From: Streptomyces lunaelactis
GTDB lineage: Bacteria; Actinomycetota; Actinomycetes; Streptomycetales; Streptomycetaceae
DNA: 64,000 nt
Assembly (NCBI RefSeq): GCF_003054555.1
Contig: NZ_CP026304.1
Location: 620,001-684,000, forward strand
Reading direction: 5' to 3'
Shown here: piece after piece, positions 17,644 to 26,092 of the stretch
Layout: each line of letters starts with the position of its first letter
Numbering within the stretch: the stretch's first letter is position 1
Notes under the pieces: generated by a model
What the model was told of the DNA's origin: nothing
The model's database searches: none
The model's input: the letters and a program-made list of their open reading frames with translations, nothing else
Translations under genes and position numbers: made by a program

Positions 17644-18957
17644 ATGCCTTCGAATCAACGCCTGACGGGGACCACGGCGGGGCGGGTACTGCGGACCCCG
17701 AAGATCTGGGTGCTGCCCACGGTCATCGTGGGAGTGGTGGCTCTGCTGCTCTCCCTCGTCTACCTGGGCGGCATTCTCACCCCGCGCGATGACTTGCAGC
17801 GCATGCCGATCGGGCTGGTCAATGCCGACCGGGGTGCCGTGGTGACGGGACAGCGGGTGAATCTGGGTGCTCAGATCACTCAGAGCATCAACACCTCGCC
17901 CGACCCCAAGGACCAGGTCGCCTGGCGGGTGCTGGACCCGGCCGCGGCCAGAGACGGTCTGGCTTCGGGCAAGTTGTACGGCGTCCTCGAGGTGCCGCAG
18001 GACTTCTCAGCCTCGGTGGCGGCGCTGGAGGCCTCGGGACAGCGGGCACCGGACAGGCCGACGATGACCATGCTGACCAATCCCGGGGCCGGCAGTCTGG
18101 CCTCGTCCCTGGCCGCCTCGATCGCCCAACAGGCAGCGCACTCGGCCTCGACGCAACTGGGCCGCTCCCTCACCGACCGCCTCCAGGCCCAGGGCGGCGA
18201 AGTGACCAACGCCGAGCGGCTCCTGCTCGCCGACCCGATCACGGTCGAGGTGACCGTCGGCCATCCGATCGGCGCGCGCAGCGGCCTCGGGCTGACCGCG
18301 TTCTACTACACACTGCTGCTGGTACTGGTCGGCTTTCTGGGCGGCAACGTCATCAGCAACAGCGTCGACGTGGGCCTCGGTTACGCGGCAAGCGAGATCG
18401 GCCCCCTGCGCAGACAGCTGCCCACGGTGCCCATCTCGCGCACCCAGACGCTCATGGTCACCTGTGCCATGTCGGTCGCCCTGTCAGTGCTGACATCCAC
18501 CCTGATCCTCCTCGCCAGTGTCGCGATCCTGGGCATGGACGCCACCCACATCCCGCTGCTGTGGGTCTTCTCGGTGGGCGCATCGGCCACGGTGGGCGTC
18601 GGCGTCCAGGCCATCAACGCCGCGTTCGGCGGGATCGGGCAGCTCGTGAGCATGTTCGTGTTCATCGCACTGTCGCTGCCCTCCTCCGGTGCCACCGTCC
18701 CGCTGGAGGCGCTTCCCGACTTCTATCGCGTGTTGTCCTACTTCGAACCGATGCGCCAGCTCACCGACGGCGTCCGCTCGATCCTGTACTTCGACGCGCG
18801 GGGCGACGCCGGCCTCACCCGGGGCTGGACCATGATGGCCATCGGCATGGCGGCCGGACTGCTCTTCGGCTTCGCGATGACCACGTACTACGACCGCAAG
18901 GGGCTGCACCGCATCGTGCCCGAACACGCGGAGCAGCCCACGCCGGCCGCTAGTTGA
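17644..18957 (+). CDS. YhgE/Pip-type (DUF3533-like) integral membrane protein
   Basis: 437 aa from ATG 17644 with GAGGAGAG just upstream. One N-terminal transmembrane helix (~22-45, WVLPTVIVGVVALLLSLVYL) is followed by a ~190-residue extracytoplasmic region beginning MPIGLVNADRGA, then five hydrophobic segments in the C-terminal half (~225-415). This one-plus-five layout with the PIGLVNADRG motif matches the YhgE/Pip and SNG1/ABC-2-like family, which includes phage-infection proteins and membrane components of efflux or type VII-related systems. The exact substrate is unknown. Its last 8 bases overlap the end of the converging pyruvate carboxylase gene. Confidence 0.8.
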   Translation: MPSNQRLTGTTAGRVLRTPKIWVLPTVIVGVVALLLSLVYLGGILTPRDDLQRMPIGLVNADRGAVVTGQRVNLGAQITQSINTSPDPKDQVAWRVLDPAAARDGLASGKLYGVLEVPQDFSASVAALEASGQRAPDRPTMTMLTNPGAGSLASSLAASIAQQAAHSASTQLGRSLTDRLQAQGGEVTNAERLLLADPITVEVTVGHPIGARSGLGLTAFYYTLLLVLVGFLGGNVISNSVDVGLGYAASEIGPLRRQLPTVPISRTQTLMVTCAMSVALSVLTSTLILLASVAILGMDATHIPLLWVFSVGASATVGVGVQAINAAFGGIGQLVSMFVFIALSLPSSGATVPLEALPDFYRVLSYFEPMRQLTDGVRSILYFDARGDAGLTRGWTMMAIGMAAGLLFGFAMTTYYDRKGLHRIVPEHAEQPTPAAS

Positions 18958-21900
18958 TCTCGATGAGCAGATCGCCCGCCTCGACCTGCTGGATCTTGCC
19001 GATCGCGAGCCGTCCGACCGTGCCGGCGCGCTGCGCGGTGATGGACGCCTCCATCTTCATCGCCTCGATGGTGGCCACCGTCTCGCCCGCGGACACCGAG
19101 GCGCCCTCGTCCACCTGCAGCGTGACCACACCCGCGAACGGCGCGGCGACATGACGGTCGTTGCCCCGCTCGGCCTTCTCCGCCGCCTTGACCTCCGTGG
19201 CGATGGACCTGTCCCGCACCGACACCGGTCGCAGCTGCCCGTTGAGCGTGGTCAGCACCGTACGGATGCCCCGCTCGTCCGCCTCGGAAATGGCCTCCAG
19301 CTCGATCAGCAGCGTGACGCCGGGCTCGAGGGTGACCGTGTGCTCGGTCTCGGGTTCCAGGCCGTAGAAGAAGTCCTGCGTCGGCAGTACGGAGGTGTCG
19401 CCGTAGGCTTCGCGATGGGCGTCGAGCTCCTTGGTGGGGCCGGGGAACAGCAGCCTGTTCAGCGTCGGCCGGGGCGCTTGAAGCAGACCGCGCAGGTCCT
19501 CGTCCGACAGCGTCGGCAGCGCCGCCCGCGGCGGGCGGCCCTGCAGCGCGCGGGTGCGGAACGGCTCGGGCCAGCCGCCGGGCGGGTCGCCCAACTCGCC
19601 GCGCAGGAAGCCGATCACCGAGTCCGGCACATCGAACTTGCCCGGGTCGGACTCGAAGTCGGCGGCCTCGACCCCGGCGCCGACCAGATGCAGCGCGAGG
19701 TCTCCCACGACCTTCGACGAGGGCGTCACCTTCACCAGCCGGCCCAGCATCCGGTCCGCCGCCGCGTAGCAGTCCTCGATCAGCTCGAAGCGGTCGCCCA
19801 GGCCGAGCGCGATGGCCTGCTGGCGCAGGTTCGACAGCTGTCCGCCGGGGATCTCATGGTGGTAGATGCGCCCCGTCGGCGAGGCGAGACCGGACTCGAA
19901 GGGCGCGTAGACCTTCCGCGTCGCCTCCCAGTACGGCTCCAGATCCCCAACGGCCTGCAGCGACAGACCGGTTGCCCGCTCCGTGTGGTCGGTGGCGGCC
20001 ACCAGCGCGGACAGCGGCGGCTGGCTGGTGGTGCCCGCCATCGAGGCGACCGCGGCGTCGACCGCGTCGACACCCGCGTCGATCGCGGCCATCAGCGTGG
20101 CCATCTGTCCGCCCGCCGTGTCGTGGGTGTGCAGATGCACCGGAAGGTCGAACCGCTCCCGCAGCGCCGTCACCAGCGTGCGGGCGGCGGGCGGGCGCAG
20201 CAGCCCGGCCATGTCCTTGATCGCCAGCACATGCGCACCGGCTTCGACGATCTGCTCGGCCAGGCGCAGGTAGTAGTCCAGCGTGTAGAGCGGCTCGGCC
20301 GGGTCCGACAGGTCCGCGGTGTAGCAGAGGGCGACCTCGGCCAGTGCCGTGCCGGTGGCGCGTACCGCGTCGATCGCCGGACGCATCTGTGAGACGTCGT
20401 TGAGTGCGTCGAAGATACGGAAGATGTCCATGCCCGTGGCCGCGGCCTCGGCGACGAACGCTTCCGTCACCTTTGTCGGATAGGGCGTGTAGCCGACGGT
20501 GTTGCGCCCTCGCAGCAGCATCTGGGTGCAGACGTTGGGTACGGCCTCCCGCAGCGCCGCGAGTCGTTCCCAAGGGTCCTCGGCGAGGAACCGCAGCGCC
20601 ACGTCGTAGGTCGCACCGCCCCAGCACTCCAGGCTCAGCAGCTGCGGCGCCGTGTGCGCGACGTGCGGGGCCACGGCCAGCAGGTCCCGCGTCCGCACGC
20701 GGGTCGCGAGCAGCGACTGGTGCGCGTCACGGAAGGTGGTGTCGGTGACGGCCACTGCCGACTGGCGGCGCAGTCCGGCGGCGAAGGCGTCCGGCCCCAG
20801 GGCCGCCAGGCGCTGGCGGGAACCGTCGGGCGGCGGCGTACCGATCGGGATGGAGGGCAGTTTGTCGCTGGGGTTGATGACGTGCGGTCGGCGCCCGTGG
20901 GGACGGTTGACGGTCGTCTCGGCGAGGTAGCTGAGCATGCGGCTGCCGCGGTCGGCCGACGGGCGGGCCCGCATCAGCTCCGGATGCTCGTCGATGAAGC
21001 TGGTCGTGATGCGTCCGGCGCGGAATTCGGGGTGGTCGAGCACGGCGCCGAGGAAGGGCAGGTTGGTCGCCACTCCGCGGATGCGGAACTCGGCGATCGC
21101 GCGGCGCGCGCGACGGGCGGCGTTGGCGAAGTCGTGCCCGTGGCAGGTGAGTTTGACGAGCATCGAGTCGAAGTGCGCGGACACCTCGGCGCCGGTGTGC
21201 ACCGTGCCGCCGTCGAGCCGGACGCCCGGCCCGCCGGGTGAGCGGTAGGCGGAGATGGTGCCGACGTCGGGCCGGAAGCCGTTGGCGGGGTCCTCGGTGG
21301 TGATTCGGCACTGGAGTGCGGTGCCGTTCAGGACGATGTCGTCCTGCGTCAGGCGCAGTTCGGGAAGAGTCATCCCGGCGGCGATGCGCAGTTGCGCGAT
21401 CACCAGGTCCCGGCCGGTGACCTGCTCGGTCACCGTGTGCTCCACCTGGATGCGCGGGTTCATCTCGATGAAGACGTGGCTGCCGCGCTCGTCGACGAGG
21501 AACTCCACGGTGCCGGCGTTCACGTAACCGATGTGGCGGGCGAACGCGACGGCGTCGGCGCAGATCCGCTCGCGCAGCTCCGGGTCCAGATTGGGCGCGG
21601 GCGCGATCTCGACGACCTTCTGGTGACGTCGCTGCACCGAGCAGTCGCGCTCGTACAGGTGCACGACGCTGCCGTCGGCGTCGGCGAGGATCTGCACCTC
21701 GATGTGGCGCGGGTTCACCACGGCCTGCTCGAGGAAGACCGTCCCATCGCCGAAGGCGGACTGCGCCTCGCGCATCGCGGCGTCGATCGACTCCCGCAGT
21801 TCGCCTCGTTCGGCCACCCGGCGCATGCCCCGCCCGCCACCACCGGCGACGGCTTTGACGAACAGCGGGAAGCCGATGTCGTCGGCGTCGGCGAGGAGCG

Positions 21901-22327
21901 CGTCCACGTCCGTGGAGGGCTGCGACGACTTGAGTACGGGAACACCGGCTTCCCGTGCCGCCGCGATCGCGCGGGACTTGTTGCCCGTCAGGAGCAGCAC
22001 CGGCGCGGGAGGTCCGACGAAGGTGATCCCGGCCTCCGCGCAGGCCGCGGCGAGGTCCGGGTTCTCCGAGAGGAACCCGTAGCCGGGGTAGATCGCGTCG
22101 GCGCCTGCCTTGCGCGCGGCCTTGATCACTTCTTCGACCGACAGGTACGCGCGTACGGGATGGCCGGGTTCACCGATCTGGTAGGCCTCGTCCGCCTTGG
22201 CCCGGTGCAATGAGTTGCGGTCCTCGTAGGGGAACACCGCCACCGTGGAGACACCCAGCTCGAACGCCGCACGGAACGCGCGGATCGCGATCTCACCGCG
22301 GTTGGCGACCAATACCTTGCCGAACAT
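18950..22327 (-). CDS. pyc: Pyruvate carboxylase
   Basis: 1125 aa, the usual length for the single-chain enzyme. The start is ATG 22327 after AGGGGAG; a TTG one codon upstream is possible. The biotin carboxylase domain begins at residue 1 (FGKVLVANRGEIAIR, KAVAGGGGRGMR, FIEMNPRIQVEHTVTE). The carboxyltransferase (HMGL-like) domain is central (TDTTFRDAHQSLLATR, LHTHDTAGG), followed by the conserved PYC_OADA region, and the C-terminal biotinyl domain has the lysine in IEAMKMEA. It makes oxaloacetate from pyruvate, ATP and bicarbonate in the cytosol, refilling the TCA cycle. It is monocistronic. Confidence 0.97.
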   Translation of the reverse strand: MFGKVLVANRGEIAIRAFRAAFELGVSTVAVFPYEDRNSLHRAKADEAYQIGEPGHPVRAYLSVEEVIKAARKAGADAIYPGYGFLSENPDLAAACAEAGITFVGPPAPVLLLTGNKSRAIAAAREAGVPVLKSSQPSTDVDALLADADDIGFPLFVKAVAGGGGRGMRRVAERGELRESIDAAMREAQSAFGDGTVFLEQAVVNPRHIEVQILADADGSVVHLYERDCSVQRRHQKVVEIAPAPNLDPELRERICADAVAFARHIGYVNAGTVEFLVDERGSHVFIEMNPRIQVEHTVTEQVTGRDLVIAQLRIAAGMTLPELRLTQDDIVLNGTALQCRITTEDPANGFRPDVGTISAYRSPGGPGVRLDGGTVHTGAEVSAHFDSMLVKLTCHGHDFANAARRARRAIAEFRIRGVATNLPFLGAVLDHPEFRAGRITTSFIDEHPELMRARPSADRGSRMLSYLAETTVNRPHGRRPHVINPSDKLPSIPIGTPPPDGSRQRLAALGPDAFAAGLRRQSAVAVTDTTFRDAHQSLLATRVRTRDLLAVAPHVAHTAPQLLSLECWGGATYDVALRFLAEDPWERLAALREAVPNVCTQMLLRGRNTVGYTPYPTKVTEAFVAEAAATGMDIFRIFDALNDVSQMRPAIDAVRATGTALAEVALCYTADLSDPAEPLYTLDYYLRLAEQIVEAGAHVLAIKDMAGLLRPPAARTLVTALRERFDLPVHLHTHDTAGGQMATLMAAIDAGVDAVDAAVASMAGTTSQPPLSALVAATDHTERATGLSLQAVGDLEPYWEATRKVYAPFESGLASPTGRIYHHEIPGGQLSNLRQQAIALGLGDRFELIEDCYAAADRMLGRLVKVTPSSKVVGDLALHLVGAGVEAADFESDPGKFDVPDSVIGFLRGELGDPPGGWPEPFRTRALQGRPPRAALPTLSDEDLRGLLQAPRPTLNRLLFPGPTKELDAHREAYGDTSVLPTQDFFYGLEPETEHTVTLEPGVTLLIELEAISEADERGIRTVLTTLNGQLRPVSVRDRSIATEVKAAEKAERGNDRHVAAPFAGVVTLQVDEGASVSAGETVATIEAMKMEASITAQRAGTVGRLAIGKIQQVEAGDLLIEIN

Positions 22328-22528
22328 CAAACTCCCCTGTCGTGTCGCGAGCGAGCGGGCGGGCGGGCGGTGGGCGGCCTCAGGACTATCGATGCGTTGG
22401 TCACCGTACCCGGCGGTTTCGGAACTGATCGCGAACGGTTCCCACGTGTGGCCGAAGTCTCGCTCACCCGCATCAACCAGGGACTACGCCCTTGCCCCGC
22501 GCGCAAAGGGCCATGAATATGAATTGAT

Positions 22529-23791
22529 ATGGCAATCGTTGCACTGGTGGGCACGCTGGACACCAAAGGAACGGAATACGGCCGGCTGCGAGATCACTTG
22601 CACCGGCACGGCATCGAGACCATCCTCATCGACACCGGCGTCATGGGCGAGCCGGTGGTGCGCCCTGACATCACCCACGCCGAGGTGGCCCGCGCCGCCG
22701 GCACGGACCTCGTCCACCTCCAGGGGCAGGACCGAGGCGCAGCCGTCGCGGCAATGGCTCGTGGCGCGACGAACATAGCGCTGGATCTGTACGCACAGGG
22801 CCGTCTGCACGGCGTACTGGCCCTCGGCGGCAGCGGCGGAACATCGATGGCGAGCCAGGTGATGCGCGCACTGCCGCTCGGCGTGCCCAAACTGATGGTC
22901 TCCTCGATGGCTTCGGGCAATGTGGCCCCGTACGTCGGAGCCTCGGACCTCACCATGATGTACAGCGTCGTCGACATCGCGGGAGTCAACCGGATCTCCG
23001 CCCCGCTGCTCGCCAACGCCGCCGACGCCATGGCGGGAATGGCCGAGGGCTTCGCCCGCGCACCGCGAGCGGTCCGGGCAGAGGATCTCCTCGCCCGGGG
23101 CAGGCCGCTGGTGGCGGCGTCCATGGCGGGAGTGACCACTCCGGGCGTCGATGCGGCGCGCGAGCGGCTGACTCAACTCGGCTACGAAGTACTGGTGTTC
23201 CACACCAGCGGCTCCGGAGGGCGCTCGCTGGAAGCCCTGGCCGCACAGGGCCTCTTCGCCGGGGTACTGGATCTGACCCTGAGCGAACTGGCCGACGATC
23301 TCGTCGGCGGCATCCTGACCGCGGGCCCCGACCGCCTGGAGGCCGCCGGCCGCGCCGGGGTGCCTCAGGTGGTGAGCCTGGGCGCACTGGACATGGTGAA
23401 GTTCGGTCCGCTCGACACCCTCCCCGGCGAGTTCCGCGACCGTCTCGTACGCGTCCACAACCCGTCCATCACCGTCATCCGCACCACGGCGCCGGAGTGC
23501 GCCGAACTGGGGCGCCGTATCGCGGCGAAGCTCCGTACCGCGACCGGCCCCACGGCCGTCCTCGCTCCCCTGCGCGGCCTGTCGACCCTCGGGATCTCCA
23601 GCGGTCCGTACCACGACCCACAGGCCGACGCCGCGCTCGTCGCGGAACTCTGCGCGGGACTGAACGACAGCGAGGTCGAGCTCCAGACCTTCGACACCCA
23701 CATCAACGACCCGGCGTTCGGGCGGGCGGCCGCCGACCGCCTCCACCGGATGATCACCGCCCAGTCGGAAACGGCGGCCGCCACGGCCTGA
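22529..23791 (+). CDS. Tm-1-like ATP-binding domain (UPF0261) protein
   Basis: 420 aa from ATG 22529; the ribosome site is weak. The N-terminal half has the Tm-1-like nucleotide-binding fold, starting AIVALVGTLDTKGTEYG and with LHGVLALGGSGGTSMASQVM, and the C-terminal half is a TIM-barrel-like domain containing MAGVTTPGVDAARERL and LVRVHNPSITVIRTT. The whole chain resembles UPF0261 proteins related to tomato Tm-1, an inhibitor of viral replication. Bacterial members often accompany a phosphoenolpyruvate-mutase-like TIM-barrel enzyme, which is absent here. The function is unknown. A 104-bp gap separates it from the converging conflict-type operon. Confidence 0.85.
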   Translation: MAIVALVGTLDTKGTEYGRLRDHLHRHGIETILIDTGVMGEPVVRPDITHAEVARAAGTDLVHLQGQDRGAAVAAMARGATNIALDLYAQGRLHGVLALGGSGGTSMASQVMRALPLGVPKLMVSSMASGNVAPYVGASDLTMMYSVVDIAGVNRISAPLLANAADAMAGMAEGFARAPRAVRAEDLLARGRPLVAASMAGVTTPGVDAARERLTQLGYEVLVFHTSGSGGRSLEALAAQGLFAGVLDLTLSELADDLVGGILTAGPDRLEAAGRAGVPQVVSLGALDMVKFGPLDTLPGEFRDRLVRVHNPSITVIRTTAPECAELGRRIAAKLRTATGPTAVLAPLRGLSTLGISSGPYHDPQADAALVAELCAGLNDSEVELQTFDTHINDPAFGRAAADRLHRMITAQSETAAATA

Positions 23792-23895
23792 ACGAGCCAC
23801 GGCAGCAATCCCTCGCGGCGCGGGACGCGAGCGGACAGCCGGGGCGCACCGCACATCAGTACGCATCGACCCGTCGGCCCGGCTCCTCGGCGGGT

Positions 23896-24957
23896 TCAGA
23901 CGAAGTTGACCTCGGCGCGGCGCAGCAGGGGATCGTCCTCGAACTGCCAGAGCGGTACGGCGTAGTTGCCGAAGCCGTAGCGGCCCCCGAAGTGGAGGCC
24001 GAGAACGCGATGGTCGGTGAGGTCGAAGACCGGCGAGCCGCTGTTGCCGCCCAGGGTGGAGCAGTCGTGCTTGATGACGGCCTGCTCGGGCACGAGCTCC
24101 GTGGTGGTGCCGGGCTGGAGGCGCTTGACGTTGTAGATGTCCATGAAGATCCTGCGCATCGACTCCGGTTCGTTGCGGCGGCCGTCCGCGGCGGGATAAC
24201 CGACGCAGTACACCGGACGTCCGGGCAGGTCGGCGGGCGCGTCCCCGGCCACGGCCAGGGGGGTCGGCAGCGGACCGCCGGCGGCGGGAGAGACCCGCAG
24301 CAGGGCCATGTCGACGTCCCTGTGGATGCCCAGCACCTCACTGACCTCGTAGGCCGGTCCGCGGTCCTCGGGGACGGCGCCGTACTCCTCGCCCATGTCG
24401 AGTTCGGCGCTCATGCCCTCGTGGAAGGTCCAGCCGGTGCCGTCGCCGTGGGCGAACTCCGCCGCGACATGGCGGTTCGTCATGACGGCGTCCGGGCCGA
24501 CGAGAAAGGCCGTGCCGATCCAGTCCAGACTGGAGTGACCGGTCACCTCGACCCGGCCGACGCGCGCGATCGACTCGCGGATCGCGGCGCGGTGGCCGTC
24601 GAGGACCGCCCAGTCGCCTTCCTGCGGGGTGAAGTCGTGGTTCTGGACGAGGATGGCCGGTCTGCCTTCGAGCAGGACGATCGCTTCCATGCCGAAGGAC
24701 TCGTCGTCGCTGATCTCGTCGGCGCGCCCCTCGGCGAGCTTCTCCAGACCGACGGCGCCCGCCGACAGCACACGGTCCCGTTCCTGCCGGGCGAACCGGG
24801 AAATCTGCCCCGCGGGCAGCTCATCCGCGGGGAGTTCCTCCGACGATTCGGGGATTTCCCGTGCCAGACCGTCCCGTACCCGCTGGGCGACCTCCCGAAG
24901 GTCCCTGAAGACCTGCTCGGGGCCGGTCGCCACCGGTGACCTGCTACGGCTGCGCAT
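23896..24957 (-). CDS. Trypsin-like serine peptidase of a conflict-type operon (I)
   Basis: 353 aa from ATG 24957, 8 nt after GAGGAG. It has no signal peptide, so it acts in the cytoplasm. The N-terminal ~130 residues are a charged helical adaptor-like region (EQVFRDLREVAQRVRDGLAREI). The chymotrypsin-fold peptidase domain then shows His163 (MTNRHVAAEF), Asp216 (RDVDMALLRV) and Ser306 (LGGNSGSPVFD), a complete triad. It is the last gene of the run hydrolase-ATPase-STAND-peptidase-peptidase and lies 10 bp after the upstream peptidase gene. In such loci these peptidases are proposed effectors released or activated by the NTPase. That role is inferred, not shown. Confidence 0.88.
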   Translation of the reverse strand: MRSRSRSPVATGPEQVFRDLREVAQRVRDGLAREIPESSEELPADELPAGQISRFARQERDRVLSAGAVGLEKLAEGRADEISDDESFGMEAIVLLEGRPAILVQNHDFTPQEGDWAVLDGHRAAIRESIARVGRVEVTGHSSLDWIGTAFLVGPDAVMTNRHVAAEFAHGDGTGWTFHEGMSAELDMGEEYGAVPEDRGPAYEVSEVLGIHRDVDMALLRVSPAAGGPLPTPLAVAGDAPADLPGRPVYCVGYPAADGRRNEPESMRRIFMDIYNVKRLQPGTTTELVPEQAVIKHDCSTLGGNSGSPVFDLTDHRVLGLHFGGRYGFGNYAVPLWQFEDDPLLRRAEVNFV

Positions 24958-24967
24958 ATGGCTCTCC

Positions 24968-26092
24968 TCAGTCGCGTTGTGCCGCCTCGATCTCGGCATG
25001 GATCAGGGGGTGGTTGGCCTCCAGGTGGCGCATGACGGTGTTCATCTGGGTGCCGACGTTCACAAAGGCCGTGGTGTTGCCCTGGAACGCCACGTTCTCC
25101 ACGCGTCGCGTCCCCCGGTGGAGCGCGACCACCTTCCAGTCGTCCGTGAACACGGGCGACCCGGAGGATCCGCCGCGGGTGTCCGTGAAGTAGCGGACAT
25201 CGCGCTCGTCCGCTTCGTAGACGAGGTTGTTGCGCAGGGCGACGCGCTTCGGCTGTCCGCCCGGGTGCTGGATGATGTTGACGGCCACGTAGTCGCCGTT
25301 GGCGACCGCCAGCGACTTCCCCGCCAGCTTCAGTACCGGCCGGGAGGGCCCGGCGGCCAGGCGGAGGACCGCATAGTCGAGTTCCGGGTCCGCGGCGACG
25401 AGTTCCGAGAAGGGGGCCTCCTCCGTCTCCACCTCGTCCGTGTCGTAGTCGAACCGGGCGCGGGTGTGCTGTGCCTGGAGGCGCAGATCGCTGTCCTCGG
25501 CCACAGGACGCCCCGCGCCGGTGCCGGTCCGGGCGTTGACCACATGGTGGTTGGTGATGAGGAGGGCGGGGGCGATGAGCCATCCCGTGCCGGAGTGCGG
25601 GAAACCGTTCGGCTGCAGCGGGGCGCCGCCCTCGTAAGGCGGGACCTTGATGCGGGCGACCGACGTTCCGGCCAGATCGCCGCCCCGCAGGAAGCCGAAA
25701 GGGACAGTGTCGTCGCGATGAACGATCTCTTCCTTGATTTCCGGGACGGGCACCCCGGCCATGACATCCGGCTCGCCGCCGGCCTTCCGCGCCACATCGT
25801 CCAGGGCACGCTGGAGGACGGCGAGCGCCGCGGCCTCCGTCGTCTGGGCGACGGCGTTGCGCAGCCACAACTCCAGCGGCACGGAGCCGTCCACGAGCCG
25901 CTCCACCCGGTTCATCTCGTTCAGGTCCGAGTGCACCTGCCGTCCGGGCGCCGCGAGCAGCGGCAGTGTGCCGCGGTACTTGGGCATGATGCCGTCGAAC
26001 AGCAGCGGCCGGACCGAGGGGTCGGCGAGTCCGGTCTCCAGGGCGGCATCGCGCACCCGCAGGATCTCGTCCGGCGAGAGGTAGGCATTCAC
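24968..26092 (-). CDS. Trypsin-like serine peptidase with N-terminal effector-associated-type domain (II)
   Basis: 374 aa, ATG 26092. The first ~95 residues form a compact helical domain (LSPDEILRVRDAALETGL, then ERLVDGSVPLELWLRNAV) of the kind placed in front of effectors in actinobacterial STAND/caspase systems. I cannot assign its Pfam number by eye. The peptidase domain has His183 (LITNHHVVN), Asp239 (PELDYAVLRL) and Ser310 (GGSSGSPVF). It lacks a signal peptide. Its start codon overlaps the stop of the STAND gene by 4 bases, so the two are translationally coupled. This fits a stoichiometric sensor-effector pair. Confidence 0.88.
   Translation of the reverse strand: MNAYLSPDEILRVRDAALETGLADPSVRPLLFDGIMPKYRGTLPLLAAPGRQVHSDLNEMNRVERLVDGSVPLELWLRNAVAQTTEAAALAVLQRALDDVARKAGGEPDVMAGVPVPEIKEEIVHRDDTVPFGFLRGGDLAGTSVARIKVPPYEGGAPLQPNGFPHSGTGWLIAPALLITNHHVVNARTGTGAGRPVAEDSDLRLQAQHTRARFDYDTDEVETEEAPFSELVAADPELDYAVLRLAAGPSRPVLKLAGKSLAVANGDYVAVNIIQHPGGQPKRVALRNNLVYEADERDVRYFTDTRGGSSGSPVFTDDWKVVALHRGTRRVENVAFQGNTTAFVNVGTQMNTVMRHLEANHPLIHAEIEAAQRD

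Noticed and set aside
18950..18957. Eight-base overlap of the membrane-protein and pyruvate carboxylase stop codons as a regulatory device
   Set aside because: Short tail-to-tail overlaps are common in compact actinomycete genomes, and nothing else suggests antisense control.
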